Shown: positions 48,451 to 60,939 of the stretch, in pieces
How the letters are laid out: every line of letters begins with the position of its first letter
Numbering within the stretch: position 1 is the first letter of the stretch
Source of the DNA: Novosphingobium fluoreni
GTDB lineage: Bacteria > Pseudomonadota > Alphaproteobacteria > Sphingomonadales > Sphingomonadaceae
Reading direction: 5' to 3'
DNA length: 64,000 nucleotides
NCBI RefSeq assembly: GCF_014196615.1
Contig: NZ_JACIDY010000002.1
Location: 248,001-312,000, forward strand
Made by a program: the position numbers and the translations under genes
The notes under the pieces: model-generated
The model's database searches: none
The model's input: the letters and a program-made list of their open reading frames with translations, nothing else
What the model was told of the DNA's origin: nothing

Positions 48451-49233
48451 CTACTCCATGAACCAGCCGTGGCTTGCCACCAGGGACTGGCCGTTCAGCG
48501 CATTGGTTTCGAAGCCTGCAAAAAACAGCGCGACTTCCGCGATATCGTCCACCGTGGTGAATTCGCCGTCGACCGTCTGGCCCAGCATCACGCGCTTGAC
48601 CACTTCGTCCTCGGAGATGCCCAGCTCCTTCGCCTGCTCGGGGATCTGCTTGTCCACCAGTGGCGTGCGCACGAAGCCGGGGCAGATCACGTTGGCTCGC
48701 ACGCCTTTCTTGCCGCCTTCCTTGGCGATCACGCGCGCAAGACCCAGCAGGCCGTGCTTGGCGGTGACATAGGCGCTTTTCAGCGGGCTCGCTTCCTTGG
48801 AGTGGACCGAACCCATCAGCAGCACCGTGCCCGCGCCCTTGGCATACATATGCGGCAGGCAGGCCTTGGAAGTTAGGAAAGCACCGTCCAAGTGAATCGC
48901 CAGCATCTTCTTCCAGTCGGCATAAGCGAAATTCTCGACCGGGTTGACGATCTGGATCCCGGCGTTGCTGACCAGCACGTCCACGCCGCCCCAGGCCTCG
49001 ATCACCTGCGCGACGCCCGCGTTCACCTGGTCTTCGCTCGTCACATCCATGGCGATGCCCAGCGCATCGACGCCGTACTTCGCCTTGATCTCATCCGCTG
49101 CCTTTTGCGAGGCTTCGGCGTTGAGGTCTGCGATCGCGACCTTGCCGCCTTCGGAAGCGAAGCGTTTGGCGATGGCGTTGCCGATGCCGCTGGCGGCACC
49201 TGTGACGATGCAGGCCTTGTCCTTCAGTTTCAT
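48451..49233 (-). CDS. 3-hydroxybutyrate dehydrogenase (SDR)
   Basis: A 260-aa short-chain dehydrogenase. The cofactor loop [14 protein letters not shown] at 90-92 and the triad Ser142, Tyr155, Lys159 ([21 protein letters not shown], in part) are complete. VHSKEASP and HLDGAFL are characteristic of D-3-hydroxybutyrate dehydrogenases. It interconverts 3-hydroxybutyrate and acetoacetate. ATG 49233 has GAGGA upstream and overlaps the patatin stop (TGATG), so the two are coupled. Confidence 0.9.
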   Translation of the reverse strand: MKLKDKACIVTGAASGIGNAIAKRFASEGGKVAIADLNAEASQKAADEIKAKYGVDALGIAMDVTSEDQVNAGVAQVIEAWGGVDVLVSNAGIQIVNPVENFAYADWKKMLAIHLDGAFLTSKACLPHMYAKGAGTVLLMGSVHSKEASPLKSAYVTAKHGLLGLARVIAKEGGKKGVRANVICPGFVRTPLVDKQIPEQAKELGISEDEVVKRVMLGQTVDGEFTTVDDIAEVALFFAGFETNALNGQSLVASHGWFME

Positions 49234-50420
49234 CACGAATTCCTCACTGTTTCAGGCGCAGGTTTCTGATTGGTTCGTTGCGAAGCGGCATCGCGCGGGC
49301 GGTCAGTCGCAAGATCGAAGGTGGTGATGGCGTCTTCCGCCCGAGTGCGGCCGATCCAGTCCGGATGGGCAAGCGAATAGTGCGCGTCCTCGAACCCGTC
49401 GTTCCAGTGCTCGACCACCGTCTGGCGCGAAAACTCGTAGTCCTTCGACGCGCTTTCGTAGCTTGTGCAGCGGTTGATGAGGTGCATCACCGTCACGTTG
49501 CCCTCCCGCTCTTCCTTGAGCAGCGCCAGCAGGTCGGGGTCCTGGCGCAATTCCGAAGGCAATCGCTTGGCGAGGCGACGTGCGGCGGCACGCAGCGCTT
49601 CGACCTGTTTCGACTGATTGACGTTCAGCCGGGTGCGGCTGGAAAAGCGGATGTCCTTTTCCCGCTGCAGCACGTCCGCCATGGTGCGGGGCACGTGACC
49701 GCGAGAGCTGAACAGATCGACCTGAAACACCGTCATGTCGTCCTGCGCGCGATGATCGAGGACATATTGCAGCGGCGTGTTGGAAACCAGGCCGCCATCC
49801 CAAAACCATTCGTCGCCGATCTGCACGGGCGGAAAGCCGGGAGGCAGCGCACCTGAGGCCATGATATGTTCGGGGCCGATGGTCTGCTCGCGATTGTCGA
49901 AATACGCGAAGTTTCCGTTCATCACGTTGACCGCGCCCACGCTGAAGCGGATCGGGCCGTTGTTGAGCAGATCGAAGTCCACAAGGTCCAGCAGCGTCTG
50001 GCGCAGCGGCGTCGTGTCATAGAAGCTTAGCTGGCCGATCTCTGCCGGCCATTCGATCGGCAGGGGCGGGAAGCGCGGCGTGAAGAAGCCGGGCAAGCCG
50101 AATGTGGCGGCGTATCCGGCAGAGCCCTCGTTGAACATCCGCCGCGCGAAATTGAGCGGCTGGCTGAGCCGGTATCGCAATTCGCGAGAGATGCCGTACC
50201 AGAAATCGCGCAACCGCTGCAGGCGCTGGCCTGGCGGATTACCGGCAATGATCGCCGCATTGATCGCACCGATCGAGATTCCCGCCACCCAGTCCGGCTG
50301 AATGTCTTCGCCCAGCAGCGCTTGGTAAACGCCCGCCTGATAGGCTCCCAGCGCCCCGCCGCCCTGAAGCACGAGCGCGATGGCGGACGCCTGCCTGGCC
50401 GCTTCGATAGGTTTCGTCAT
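49233..50420 (-). CDS. Patatin-like phospholipase (DUF3734 type)
   Basis: A 395-aa serine hydrolase. The oxyanion motif is QGGGALGAY at ~19-27, the nucleophile Ser49 sits in GISIG, and DGG in [11 protein letters not shown] completes the dyad. A C-terminal DUF3734 domain follows ([21 protein letters not shown]). ATG 50420 was chosen; the upstream in-frame extension does not resemble the family. Coupled to 3-hydroxybutyrate dehydrogenase, so its substrate may be a lipid or hydroxybutyrate ester. Confidence 0.9.
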   Translation of the reverse strand: MTKPIEAARQASAIALVLQGGGALGAYQAGVYQALLGEDIQPDWVAGISIGAINAAIIAGNPPGQRLQRLRDFWYGISRELRYRLSQPLNFARRMFNEGSAGYAATFGLPGFFTPRFPPLPIEWPAEIGQLSFYDTTPLRQTLLDLVDFDLLNNGPIRFSVGAVNVMNGNFAYFDNREQTIGPEHIMASGALPPGFPPVQIGDEWFWDGGLVSNTPLQYVLDHRAQDDMTVFQVDLFSSRGHVPRTMADVLQREKDIRFSSRTRLNVNQSKQVEALRAAARRLAKRLPSELRQDPDLLALLKEEREGNVTVMHLINRCTSYESASKDYEFSRQTVVEHWNDGFEDAHYSLAHPDWIGRTRAEDAITTFDLATDRPRDAASQRTNQKPAPETVRNS

Positions 50421-50522
50421 GCCGAGCCACGCCTTGCGGATATTGCGGTGCAACACAGATGGCGGCGGATGGGCGGAGTGCAAGCGAAAATCTGCGCCAC
50501 CACCAATCCCGCTCCCTCGCAA

Positions 50523-53273
50523 TCAGGCCGCTACCGCCGCACTCGCTACCTCGCTCGCGGCCTCCAGAAGCTGGGTTTCCAGCGCCTTGATCCGGTTCGC
50601 CGCTTCCAGCTTTCCGCCCAGCAGGTCCGTGACATAGAACGTATCCGCCGCGCGCTCGCCATAAGTGGCGATGTGAGCGGAATGGACCATCAGCCGCGCG
50701 TCGAACAGGGTATAGGCCAAGCGGTTCAGCAGGGCGGGGCGATCACGCGCGTTCACTTCGATCACGGTGAAGCGGTTTGACGCCTTGTTGTCTACCAGCA
50801 CGCGCGGCCGCACGTCGAACGCATCGGCACGGGGCCGGGCGTCGGGGCGAGCGTGCAGCTGGGGCAGCAGTTGCACGCGGTTCGCCAGCGCGTTCTCGAT
50901 GGAGGTGCGCAGGCGTTCCAGCTGCGCCTCTTCGCGGAACGGGCGCTCCAGCGGGTCCTGCACCAGGAAATTGTCGACCGCGCGGCCGGTGCGGGTGGTG
51001 TGGATGCGGGCGTCGATGATGTTGCCGCCCGCCAAGTGGATGCCTCCGGCGATGCGGTAGAACAAGCCAGGGTGGTCGGCCGCAATCACGGTGACGAGTG
51101 TGGCTCCGCGCGCAGGGTAGAACTCGGTCTGGATCGAGAGCGGCTCCTCTCCAGAGGCGGCGAATTGCGCCAGGTTCTTGGCGATCACGTCGTCCGCCTC
51201 GGCGATCCAGTAGGCATCGCCGAATTGCTTGCCGATCTCCTCGATCAGCGGATTGCCCTGGCCCAGCAGCGTCTCCACCGCCGCGCGCTTGGCGACGATG
51301 CGTTTCTCGCGGCCGTATTGCGCGTGGCCCAGCCGCAGCCGGTCATCCGCTGCGCCGTAAAGCTCGCCGATCAGCTGGCGTTTCCAGCTGTTCCAGGTGC
51401 CGGGGCCGACCGCGCGGATATCCACCACGGTCAGCAGCGTCAGCTGTCGCAGGCGATCGATCGACTGCACCTGCGCCACGAAATCGCCGATGGTCTTGCC
51501 GTCAGACAAGTCCCGCTTGAAGGCGGTGGCGCTCATGATCAGGTGCTGGCGCACCAGCCAGGCGACCAGCTCGGTCTCTTCCTCGTCCAGACCCAGCCGG
51601 GGACACAGCCGCTCCGCGATTTCCGCGCCCAGGACTGAGTGATCGCCGCCGCGTCCCTTGGCGATATCGTGCAGCATCACCGCAACGTAGAGCACCCGGC
51701 GAGAGCGAACCTTGGTGATGATGTCGTGCGCCAGCGGGTGATCGTCGCGCAATTCGCCCCGCTCGATCTTGGCGAGCAGGCCAATGGCGCGGATCGTGTG
51801 TTCGTCCACCGTGTAGTGGTGGTACATATCGAACTGCATCTGCGCGTTGACGCGGCCAAATTCGGTGACGAAGCGCCCGAACACGCCCGCCTCGTTGAAG
51901 GCGCGCAGGGCTTTCTCCGGATCGCGGCGGCTGGTCAACAATTCCAGGAACAAAGCATTGGCGCGTGGATCATCGCGCAGATCGTCACGGATCAGCCCGG
52001 CGTCATGGCTGATCTGGCGCAGTGTTTCGGGATGGATTTCCAGCCCTTCGCGGTCCGCGATGACGAAGATATCAAGCAGCCGCAGCGGGTCTTCGGCAAA
52101 CCATTTGTCGGACGTGGCGCGCAGCCTTCCGCCAAAGACCTGATAGCCTTTCAGCATGCGCGGGCGGGCGCGGAAATTGGCCAGCAGCCCGCGCACCGGG
52201 CGCTGGGCGAACTGCTCGTCCAGCTGCGCCAGGAACACGCCGGTCAGATTGCCCACCACTTTGGCCTGCAGGAAGAAATACTGCATGAACCGCTCGACCG
52301 CGCTTTTGCCGGGGCGATCGGAATAGTTCATCCGCGCCGCAACTTCGCGCTGCAGATCGAACGTCAGCCGGTCCTCGGTCCGGCGGGTGATTGCATGAAG
52401 ATGGCATCGCACCGCCCAGAAAAAGGTCTCGGCCCGGCGGAACGCGCGATATTCGCGCTGGGTCAGCAGGCCCACGTCGACCAGTTCGGCGGTGGAGCGG
52501 ACCTTGTGGATGTATTTGCCGATCCAGTAGAGCGTGTGCAGGTCGCGCAGGCCGCCCTTGCCCTCCTTCACGTTGGGCTCCACCACATAGCGGCTATCGC
52601 CCATGCGCTTGTGCCGCGCCTCGCGCTCGGCCAGCTTTTCGACCACGAACTGACGCTCGGTTCCGCTGACCACATCCTTCCAGAACCGCTGGCCGGCTTC
52701 TTCGAACAGGTCCTGATCACCCCAGACGTAACGGGCTTCCAGCATGGCGGTGCGGATCGTCAGGTCCGACTTGCACATGCGCACCATCTCGTCGACCGAG
52801 CGGCTGGACTGCCCGATCTTGAGGCCAAGATCCCACAGGAAATACAGCATCGCCTCGATCACCTGCTCGCACCAGGCGGTGGCGCGGATCGGTGTGAGAA
52901 AGGCGATGTCCACATCCGAATGCGGGGCCATCTCGCCGCGACCATAACCACCGACCGCCGCGATCGTCAGCCGCTCACCCTTGGAGCGATTGCTCGCCGG
53001 ATAGACGTGAGTGACGACGTGATCGTGGACGATGCGCAAGATCTGATCGATGAGGAAGGCCTGCGCCTCGGCCACTTCATGTCCGGCGCTGGATTTCACC
53101 ACCAAGCGGCGGGCGATTTCCTCGCGCCCTTGGGCCAGCGCTTCCTGCAGCAGCGGCAGGATTTCCTTGCGCGCCATTTTCGGCCCATGCTCCTCCACCA
53201 GCGCAGCGATCTGCGTGGTGAGGCCCCGGCGGTCGATCACCGCGCGCGGCGATGGAATGCGGATGACATGCAT
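50523..53273 (-). CDS. glnD: PII uridylyltransferase / uridylyl-removing enzyme
   Basis: A 916-aa nitrogen sensor. The nucleotidyltransferase domain has GGYGRG (108-113) and the catalytic DVD (120-122). The central GlnE-like domain is followed by the HD domain (VMLHDIAKGRGGDHS). Two C-terminal ACT domains bind glutamine (TVIAADHPGLFYRIAGG; VIEVNARDRPALLNRLAYTLFD, in part). It uridylylates PII when nitrogen is short. Start ATG 53273. Divergent from lgt. Confidence 0.96.
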   Translation of the reverse strand: MHVIRIPSPRAVIDRRGLTTQIAALVEEHGPKMARKEILPLLQEALAQGREEIARRLVVKSSAGHEVAEAQAFLIDQILRIVHDHVVTHVYPASNRSKGERLTIAAVGGYGRGEMAPHSDVDIAFLTPIRATAWCEQVIEAMLYFLWDLGLKIGQSSRSVDEMVRMCKSDLTIRTAMLEARYVWGDQDLFEEAGQRFWKDVVSGTERQFVVEKLAEREARHKRMGDSRYVVEPNVKEGKGGLRDLHTLYWIGKYIHKVRSTAELVDVGLLTQREYRAFRRAETFFWAVRCHLHAITRRTEDRLTFDLQREVAARMNYSDRPGKSAVERFMQYFFLQAKVVGNLTGVFLAQLDEQFAQRPVRGLLANFRARPRMLKGYQVFGGRLRATSDKWFAEDPLRLLDIFVIADREGLEIHPETLRQISHDAGLIRDDLRDDPRANALFLELLTSRRDPEKALRAFNEAGVFGRFVTEFGRVNAQMQFDMYHHYTVDEHTIRAIGLLAKIERGELRDDHPLAHDIITKVRSRRVLYVAVMLHDIAKGRGGDHSVLGAEIAERLCPRLGLDEEETELVAWLVRQHLIMSATAFKRDLSDGKTIGDFVAQVQSIDRLRQLTLLTVVDIRAVGPGTWNSWKRQLIGELYGAADDRLRLGHAQYGREKRIVAKRAAVETLLGQGNPLIEEIGKQFGDAYWIAEADDVIAKNLAQFAASGEEPLSIQTEFYPARGATLVTVIAADHPGLFYRIAGGIHLAGGNIIDARIHTTRTGRAVDNFLVQDPLERPFREEAQLERLRTSIENALANRVQLLPQLHARPDARPRADAFDVRPRVLVDNKASNRFTVIEVNARDRPALLNRLAYTLFDARLMVHSAHIATYGERAADTFYVTDLLGGKLEAANRIKALETQLLEAASEVASAAVAA

Positions 53274-53436
53274 ACCACCGTATCTAGAGACTGGCGGGGC
53301 GCAGGGAAAGGTGGAAGGGCACGTGAATGGTCTGGCGGAGGCCGGACTTTTGGGCCCTGCCTTTCCACAGGCCGCCTTCCTTCCGTCAAAGCACTATGCC
53401 AGAAGGCCGGCCGAGCATTATCGAGAGGCCGACCGC

Positions 53437-54318
53437 TTGCTGATCCTTTCCGCCGCCGCCATCGCTTCCGAGCCGATCTACTGGGTCGATCTGGGGCTGA
53501 AGAACGGCATCAACCTCGGCTTCTTCACGCTGCGCTATTACTCGTTGGCTTACCTGGCGGGCATAGTGCTGGGTTACTGGCACCTGACGCGCATGATCAA
53601 GGCGCCCGGCGCACCGATGGCGCAGCGCCATGCGGACGACCTGTTCTTCTATTGCACGATCGGCATCATCCTGGGCGGACGGCTGGGATACGCCACATTC
53701 TATACCGGCGGCAGCACCGGCATTCCCAGCTTGTGGCTCCATCCCAAGGAGCTTTTCGCGCTGTGGCATGGCGGGATGAGCTTCCACGGCGGCCTGATCG
53801 GCACCACCGTGGCGATGGCATGGGTGGCCTGGCGCGGCGGCCTGAGCTTTATCCGGGTGACGGACTACGTCTCGGTCTGCGTGCCGTTCGGCATGATGTT
53901 CGGTCGGCTGGCGAATTTCGTGAACGGGGAACTGTGGGGCCGCGTCGCTGGTCCCGACGTGCGCTGGGCGATGGTGTTTCCCGATGGCGGCCCGCTGCCG
54001 CGCCACCCCAGCCAGTTGTATGAGGCGGCGCTGGAAGGCGCGCTGATGATCGTGATCATGCTGCTGGTCTTCTGGAGAACCCGCGCCCGCTATCGTCCGG
54101 GCCTGCTGACGGGCATCTTCGTCACCGGCATCGCCATCGCCCGCTTCTGCGTCGAATTTTTTCGTGAGCCGGATCAGCAATTGCAGAGCTTCGCGATGCG
54201 CACCGGCCTTTCCATGGGCCAGTGGCTGACAATCCCGATGATGGCGCTGGGCCTGATCCTGATCGCCCGCGCGCTCGCCAGGCGGCCGCTCGCCAGCGGA
54301 CGGCCGCTCCCGGCGTGA
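53437..54318 (+). CDS. lgt: Prolipoprotein diacylglyceryl transferase
   Basis: A 293-aa inner-membrane enzyme that attaches diacylglycerol to the lipobox cysteine. Signature GRLANFVNGELWGR is present, with HGGMSFHGGLIG and RHPSQLYEA. About seven transmembrane helices. No ATG exists in a sensible position; the TTG at 53437 has GAGAGG 8 nt upstream and gives the usual family length. Heads an operon with midA and a DUF2306 gene. Confidence 0.92.
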   Translation: MLILSAAAIASEPIYWVDLGLKNGINLGFFTLRYYSLAYLAGIVLGYWHLTRMIKAPGAPMAQRHADDLFFYCTIGIILGGRLGYATFYTGGSTGIPSLWLHPKELFALWHGGMSFHGGLIGTTVAMAWVAWRGGLSFIRVTDYVSVCVPFGMMFGRLANFVNGELWGRVAGPDVRWAMVFPDGGPLPRHPSQLYEAALEGALMIVIMLLVFWRTRARYRPGLLTGIFVTGIAIARFCVEFFREPDQQLQSFAMRTGLSMGQWLTIPMMALGLILIARALARRPLASGRPLPA

Positions 54319-55373
54319 GCGGCGAAGAGGAGCGCGAACCGCTCTCGGCGATCTTCAAGCGGTTGATCGCCAACACCGGGCCGATCAGCGTCCAGTATTT
54401 CATGGGCGAGTCCAACGCCCGCTATTACGCCGCGCGCGATCCGCTGGGCGATGCGGGCGATTTCGTCACCGCGCCAGAAATCAGCCAGATGTTTGGCGAA
54501 CTGGTGGGCCTGTGGCTGGCAGATATGTGGCTGCGCGCCGGTAGCCCCCAGCCAGTGCATTACGTCGAGCTGGGGCCGGGCCGGGGAACTCTAGCGCGCG
54601 ATGCCTTGCGCGCCGCCAAGCGTTTCGGCCTGGAACCCACGGTGCATTTCGTGGAAGGATCGCCGGAGCTGAAATCCCTGCAACTGGCGGCGGTGCCGGA
54701 CGCGCGGTGGCATGACGATGTCTCCACTATACCCATCATCGGACCGATCCTGCTGGTGGCGAACGAGTTTCTGGACGCGCTGCCCATTCGGCAACTTGTG
54801 AAGACCGCCCAGGGCTGGCGCGAGCGGATGGTGGCGGTGCAGGACGATGCGTTCGTGGGCATTGCCGGTGATCGGCCGATGGACGCGGCGATCCCGGCGG
54901 ACTTGCGCGATGCGGAGCCCGGAACGCTGATCGAGACATGCCCGGCCGCGGCGGCGGTAGTCTATGAAGTGGCGGGACGTTTGGCGATGCAAGGCGGCGC
55001 GGCGCTGTTCATCGATTACGGGTCCGACATTCCTCGCACCGGCTCTACCTTGCAGGCAGTGCGCGCGCACCGGAAGGTAGAGGCGCTGGCCCATCCCGGA
55101 GAGGCCGACATCACCGCCCATGTCGATTTCGCCACGCTCGCCAATGTCGCGCAATCGCGCGATTGTCGATGGCTGGGCACGGTGGGGCAAGGCCATTGGC
55201 TTAACGCGCTGGGTATCGATGCCCGGGCGGCCAGTCTGGCCCAGGCGTCGCCCCAGCAAGCCGATGCGATCGCTGTCGCCAAGGAACGGCTGACAGGCGC
55301 GGATCAGATGGGCGACTTGTTCAAGGTGATGGGTCTGGCCGCGCCCGGCTGGCCTGAAGGAGCCGGTTTCTGA
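54315..55373 (+). CDS. SAM-dependent methyltransferase of the MidA/NDUFAF7 family
   Basis: A 352-aa protein. Family motifs are GDFVTAPEISQMFGELVGLW (in part), VELGPGRGTLARDALRA (SAM site), ANEFLDALPIRQ and FIDYG. The mitochondrial homologue NDUFAF7 dimethylates an arginine of complex I subunit NDUFS2, so a role in complex I assembly is plausible. The GTG start overlaps the lgt stop (GTGA), and its TGA overlaps the next ATG. Confidence 0.92.
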   Translation: MSGEEEREPLSAIFKRLIANTGPISVQYFMGESNARYYAARDPLGDAGDFVTAPEISQMFGELVGLWLADMWLRAGSPQPVHYVELGPGRGTLARDALRAAKRFGLEPTVHFVEGSPELKSLQLAAVPDARWHDDVSTIPIIGPILLVANEFLDALPIRQLVKTAQGWRERMVAVQDDAFVGIAGDRPMDAAIPADLRDAEPGTLIETCPAAAAVVYEVAGRLAMQGGAALFIDYGSDIPRTGSTLQAVRAHRKVEALAHPGEADITAHVDFATLANVAQSRDCRWLGTVGQGHWLNALGIDARAASLAQASPQQADAIAVAKERLTGADQMGDLFKVMGLAAPGWPEGAGF

Positions 55374-55891
55374 TGGCGCTGATCGCCCGTCCCAAGTCGG
55401 TGCGGCATGAGCCGGTGCCGCTCAATCCTGAACGCGCGGACAAGGTGCTGGGCGTGCTTTCGCTGGTGCTGCTGGCGTTCGTTCTGGCGGCGCTGGGGCG
55501 CGGCTTCGGCCACTGGGCGCAACTGCCGTGGACCTTGTGGCTGCACCTTGCCACTATGACCCTGACGCTGGTGTTGACCCCGGCGATCCTGTGGCAGCGG
55601 CGCGGCACACGGCGGCATCGTCAGCTGGGCTACATCTGGGTATCCGCGTTGGCGATCACCGCCTTGGTCAGCTTCACCTTGCGCTTCACCACGCCAGGGC
55701 ACTTCAGCCCGATCCACGCGCTATCGGTGTTGGTGCTGGTCATGCTGCCGCTGCTGGTGCTGAGCGCCCGGCAGCACAACCACGATCGCCATCGCCGCAT
55801 CGTGCGCGGCTTGGTGATCGGGGCGTTGCTGACGGCGGGGTTCTTTACCTTCCCATTCCACCGCCTGCTCGGCGGCTGGCTGTTCGGCTGA
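55373..55891 (+). CDS. DUF2306-type membrane protein
   Basis: A 172-aa protein with four to five hydrophobic segments (VLSLVLLAFVLAALG; LHLATMTLTLVLTPAILW; VSALAITALVSFTL; HALSVLVLVMLPLLVLS). HRQLGYIWV and conserved His residues resemble DUF2306 proteins. Function unknown. Coupled to midA by TGATG. Confidence 0.75.
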   Translation: MALIARPKSVRHEPVPLNPERADKVLGVLSLVLLAFVLAALGRGFGHWAQLPWTLWLHLATMTLTLVLTPAILWQRRGTRRHRQLGYIWVSALAITALVSFTLRFTTPGHFSPIHALSVLVLVMLPLLVLSARQHNHDRHRRIVRGLVIGALLTAGFFTFPFHRLLGGWLFG

Positions 55892-55930
55892 CCTGCACCC
55901 CCGCTCGAAGCGCCGGACGGCCGATTGGGA

Positions 55931-57697
55931 TCAACGGGTCACGTCGAAGGCGCGCTTGTCATCGGGCACTTGCCGCACGGGCACCGCGCTGAGCCAGGCT
56001 TCCATGGCATCGATTTCTATGCCGCTGCGGACCTTGTCGGTGGCTTTGGTGAACGTCGAATAGAAGTCCCCGCCTTCCGACAGGAAGCTGTTGGTCGCAA
56101 CGCGGTACTTGGCCGAAGGGCTCAGTGGCTTACCATCCAGCATCAGCGAGATCACACGCTGGCCGGACGGGCGGCGCATGTCGTAGCTATAGCGCAGGTT
56201 CGCGCTGGGGGAGATCGCCTGCTTCACGTCTTTGTCGTCCAGCCCTTCCTCGATCATCGCACGGATCTGCACTCCGGTCATCGTCTGGACCACAAGGTCG
56301 TTGTTGAACGGCTGCACCGCGTAGAGTTGGCCGAACGTCACGGTGCCATCCGCCGCCGGGGTCAGGCCGGTGCGCACGCCGAAGGGATTGGTGAACGCCA
56401 TCTGCGCGCCCAGCTTGCGGGTGGCGGCAAGCTGGCTATCGGCGATGAGATAGCCCAGCGGGCCGCCCTTCCAGCCGTCCGCGCTCTCGCTCTTGAGCGC
56501 CGGGCCGGACAAGTGGCCGATGACCCGCGCGGTCTCCTTCGCCACATCGTCGACATAGCGCTTCACGAAGGCCTGTACCTCGGGCTTGGGCGCAAAGCGC
56601 GGGGCCAGATCGGTGTTATCCACCCACCCGGTGGACGACTGATACGGCTCTGACTGCACCACCACGTTGCGCGCGCGCTTGGCGGTGAGGGCGTGAGTGG
56701 CGGGATCGAAAGTTAGGGTGATATCGGTCACCATCTCGCCATAGACCCCGGCGCTGGTCAGCAGGACCGGCTTGGCGGGATCGCCCGCTGCGCGCTCGCA
56801 GACGTAATCCCAGTGCGTGTGGCCGGATACCACGACATCGACGCCCGGCTTCAGGCGATCGAGGATCGGGTTGATATCGCCCGTAAAGTCCTTGCAGCCG
56901 TTCACGTCACCAAAGTCGCTGGTCTTGCCGCCCTGGTGGATCAGCACCACCACCGCGTTCGCACCTTGCGCGCGCAATTGCGGCACCAGCGTATTGATCG
57001 TGTCCGCTTCATCCGCGAAGCGCAGGCCCTTCAGCATGTCTGGCGAGACAAGGGCGGGCACGGTGCGCAGCGACAGGCCGATGAAGCCCACCGTGATCTT
57101 GCCTGCGGGGGTGTCGAACGTCTTGAGGCCCGTGCCGGGAAACAGCGTAGAGCCATCGTCCTTGATGGTGCTGGCGGACAAGTACTTGTAGCTCGCACCC
57201 GGAAACGGTTCGAGGCGGCAAGGCTGGCGGCGGGTGTTCTTGCCGCAACCGCCGTTTTGCAGGCGCAACAATTCGGCGGACCCGCGATCGAATTCGTGAT
57301 TGCCCACCGCGTTGAATTCCAGGCCGATACGGTTCATCACGCCCACCGCCGGCTCGTCGAGATAGAGCGAGGATGCCAACTGCGAGGCGCTGGTCAAGTC
57401 TCCCGCGGCCACCACCACGCTGTTCGAATGCCGCGCCTTGATCGTATCCACTGCCGAGGCCAGCCAGGAGGCACCGCCGGCCGGCACGCGAAACTTGGTG
57501 CCGTCAGCAGCGGTCATGCTCACGGATTGCTTGGGCGGCTCCAATGCGCCGTGGAAGTCGTTGAGGGCGATGATGCCGATCTCGACCGGCGCGGCGCTCG
57601 CAGTGCGCGACGGCGCTGACTGCGTTTGCGGCGTGGCGCAGGCGGCCAGCAGCGAGGCAAGGAGGAGAGGGGCGGCGAACTTGGCTTGGGGAATCAT
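55931..57697 (-). CDS. Secreted bifunctional metallophosphatase / 5'-nucleotidase lipoprotein
   Basis: A 588-aa exported enzyme. The signal peptide ends in the lipobox LAAC. The metallophosphatase domain shows NDFHGALEPP, NAVGNHEFDRG and VVVSGHTHWDY (two-metal site). The C-terminal 5'-nucleotidase domain (~390-560) includes NPFGVRTGL and LYAVQPFNNDLVV. It should release phosphate or nucleosides in the periplasm. ATG 57697 was chosen at the signal peptide. Confidence 0.92.
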   Translation of the reverse strand: MIPQAKFAAPLLLASLLAACATPQTQSAPSRTASAAPVEIGIIALNDFHGALEPPKQSVSMTAADGTKFRVPAGGASWLASAVDTIKARHSNSVVVAAGDLTSASQLASSLYLDEPAVGVMNRIGLEFNAVGNHEFDRGSAELLRLQNGGCGKNTRRQPCRLEPFPGASYKYLSASTIKDDGSTLFPGTGLKTFDTPAGKITVGFIGLSLRTVPALVSPDMLKGLRFADEADTINTLVPQLRAQGANAVVVLIHQGGKTSDFGDVNGCKDFTGDINPILDRLKPGVDVVVSGHTHWDYVCERAAGDPAKPVLLTSAGVYGEMVTDITLTFDPATHALTAKRARNVVVQSEPYQSSTGWVDNTDLAPRFAPKPEVQAFVKRYVDDVAKETARVIGHLSGPALKSESADGWKGGPLGYLIADSQLAATRKLGAQMAFTNPFGVRTGLTPAADGTVTFGQLYAVQPFNNDLVVQTMTGVQIRAMIEEGLDDKDVKQAISPSANLRYSYDMRRPSGQRVISLMLDGKPLSPSAKYRVATNSFLSEGGDFYSTFTKATDKVRSGIEIDAMEAWLSAVPVRQVPDDKRAFDVTR

Positions 57698-57854
57698 GGC
57701 GTTGCCATATCGAACAAGGATGTGACGCGCCAATGGCGTTCCTGCGGGGCAGGGCAATAGCGGCGGGCGGACTGCCGAGTAACGGGCTTGGCAGTGAGCT
57801 TCGCGCCCTTTCGGGCGAGGTCGAGACGCGGCATTCACACCGCGAAGGGCCGCG

Positions 57855-58238
57855 CTAGGCCCCCGCCTCCAGCGCATGCATCTGCTCATCGGACAGGCCG
57901 AAATGATGCCCCACTTCATGCACCACCACGTGTGAGACCAGATCATCCAGCGCCACGCCGGTCTCGCACCATTCGGCCAGCAAAGGCTGGCGGAACAGGG
58001 TGATCACCGGAGGCATCTCGCCGGAATTCCAGATCGATTCCTTGTCCATCGAGCGGCCATGATAGACCCCCGAAAGCTCCCACGGATCGTCCCGGCCGAC
58101 AGCCGCCAGCGTCTCGGCATCGGCGAATTCCGCCACCGTCACACGAATGCCCGCCAGATGCCCGGCGAACGGCTCGGGGATACGTGCGAAAGCGGCCAGG
58201 GCCAGCGCCTCGAATGCGGCGGCGTCGGGCGCTTTCAC
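57855..58238 (-). CDS. Zincin-like metallopeptidase, 127 aa
   Basis: A 127-aa protein with the minimal zincin site HEVGHH (107-112) and FGLSDEQM close to the end, as in the small metallopeptidase family PF06262. Upstream GVYHGRSM is also conserved. GTG start 1 nt after the gyrB stop, so it is co-transcribed with gyrB. Substrate unknown. Confidence 0.87.
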   Translation of the reverse strand: MKAPDAAAFEALALAAFARIPEPFAGHLAGIRVTVAEFADAETLAAVGRDDPWELSGVYHGRSMDKESIWNSGEMPPVITLFRQPLLAEWCETGVALDDLVSHVVVHEVGHHFGLSDEQMHALEAGA

Positions 58239-58239
58239 G

Positions 58240-60801
<2,562 letters not shown>

Positions 60802-60939
60802 CTAAAGCGAAATGGGCCGGGGTATCCCCAGTCCTGCCAGTCGGCCGTTCTGAGCCGGACGGGGACGGAAGCGATGAGGGCTTGGCGTCATGCCATAACC
60901 GCGTCAGTGTGTGCGCAGACGAACAAGGGGCCCTCGCAG

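Noticed and set aside
51639..53436. Long plus-strand open frame opposite glnD
   Set aside because: Antisense shadow of glnD, rich in Arg, Gln and His with no domain. glnD on the other strand has all its motifs.
57806..57832. A third copy of the GTTCGTGTCGAG palindrome
   Set aside because: Only CCTTTCGGGCGAGGTCGAGAC is similar, without the second arm; it is too weak to call.
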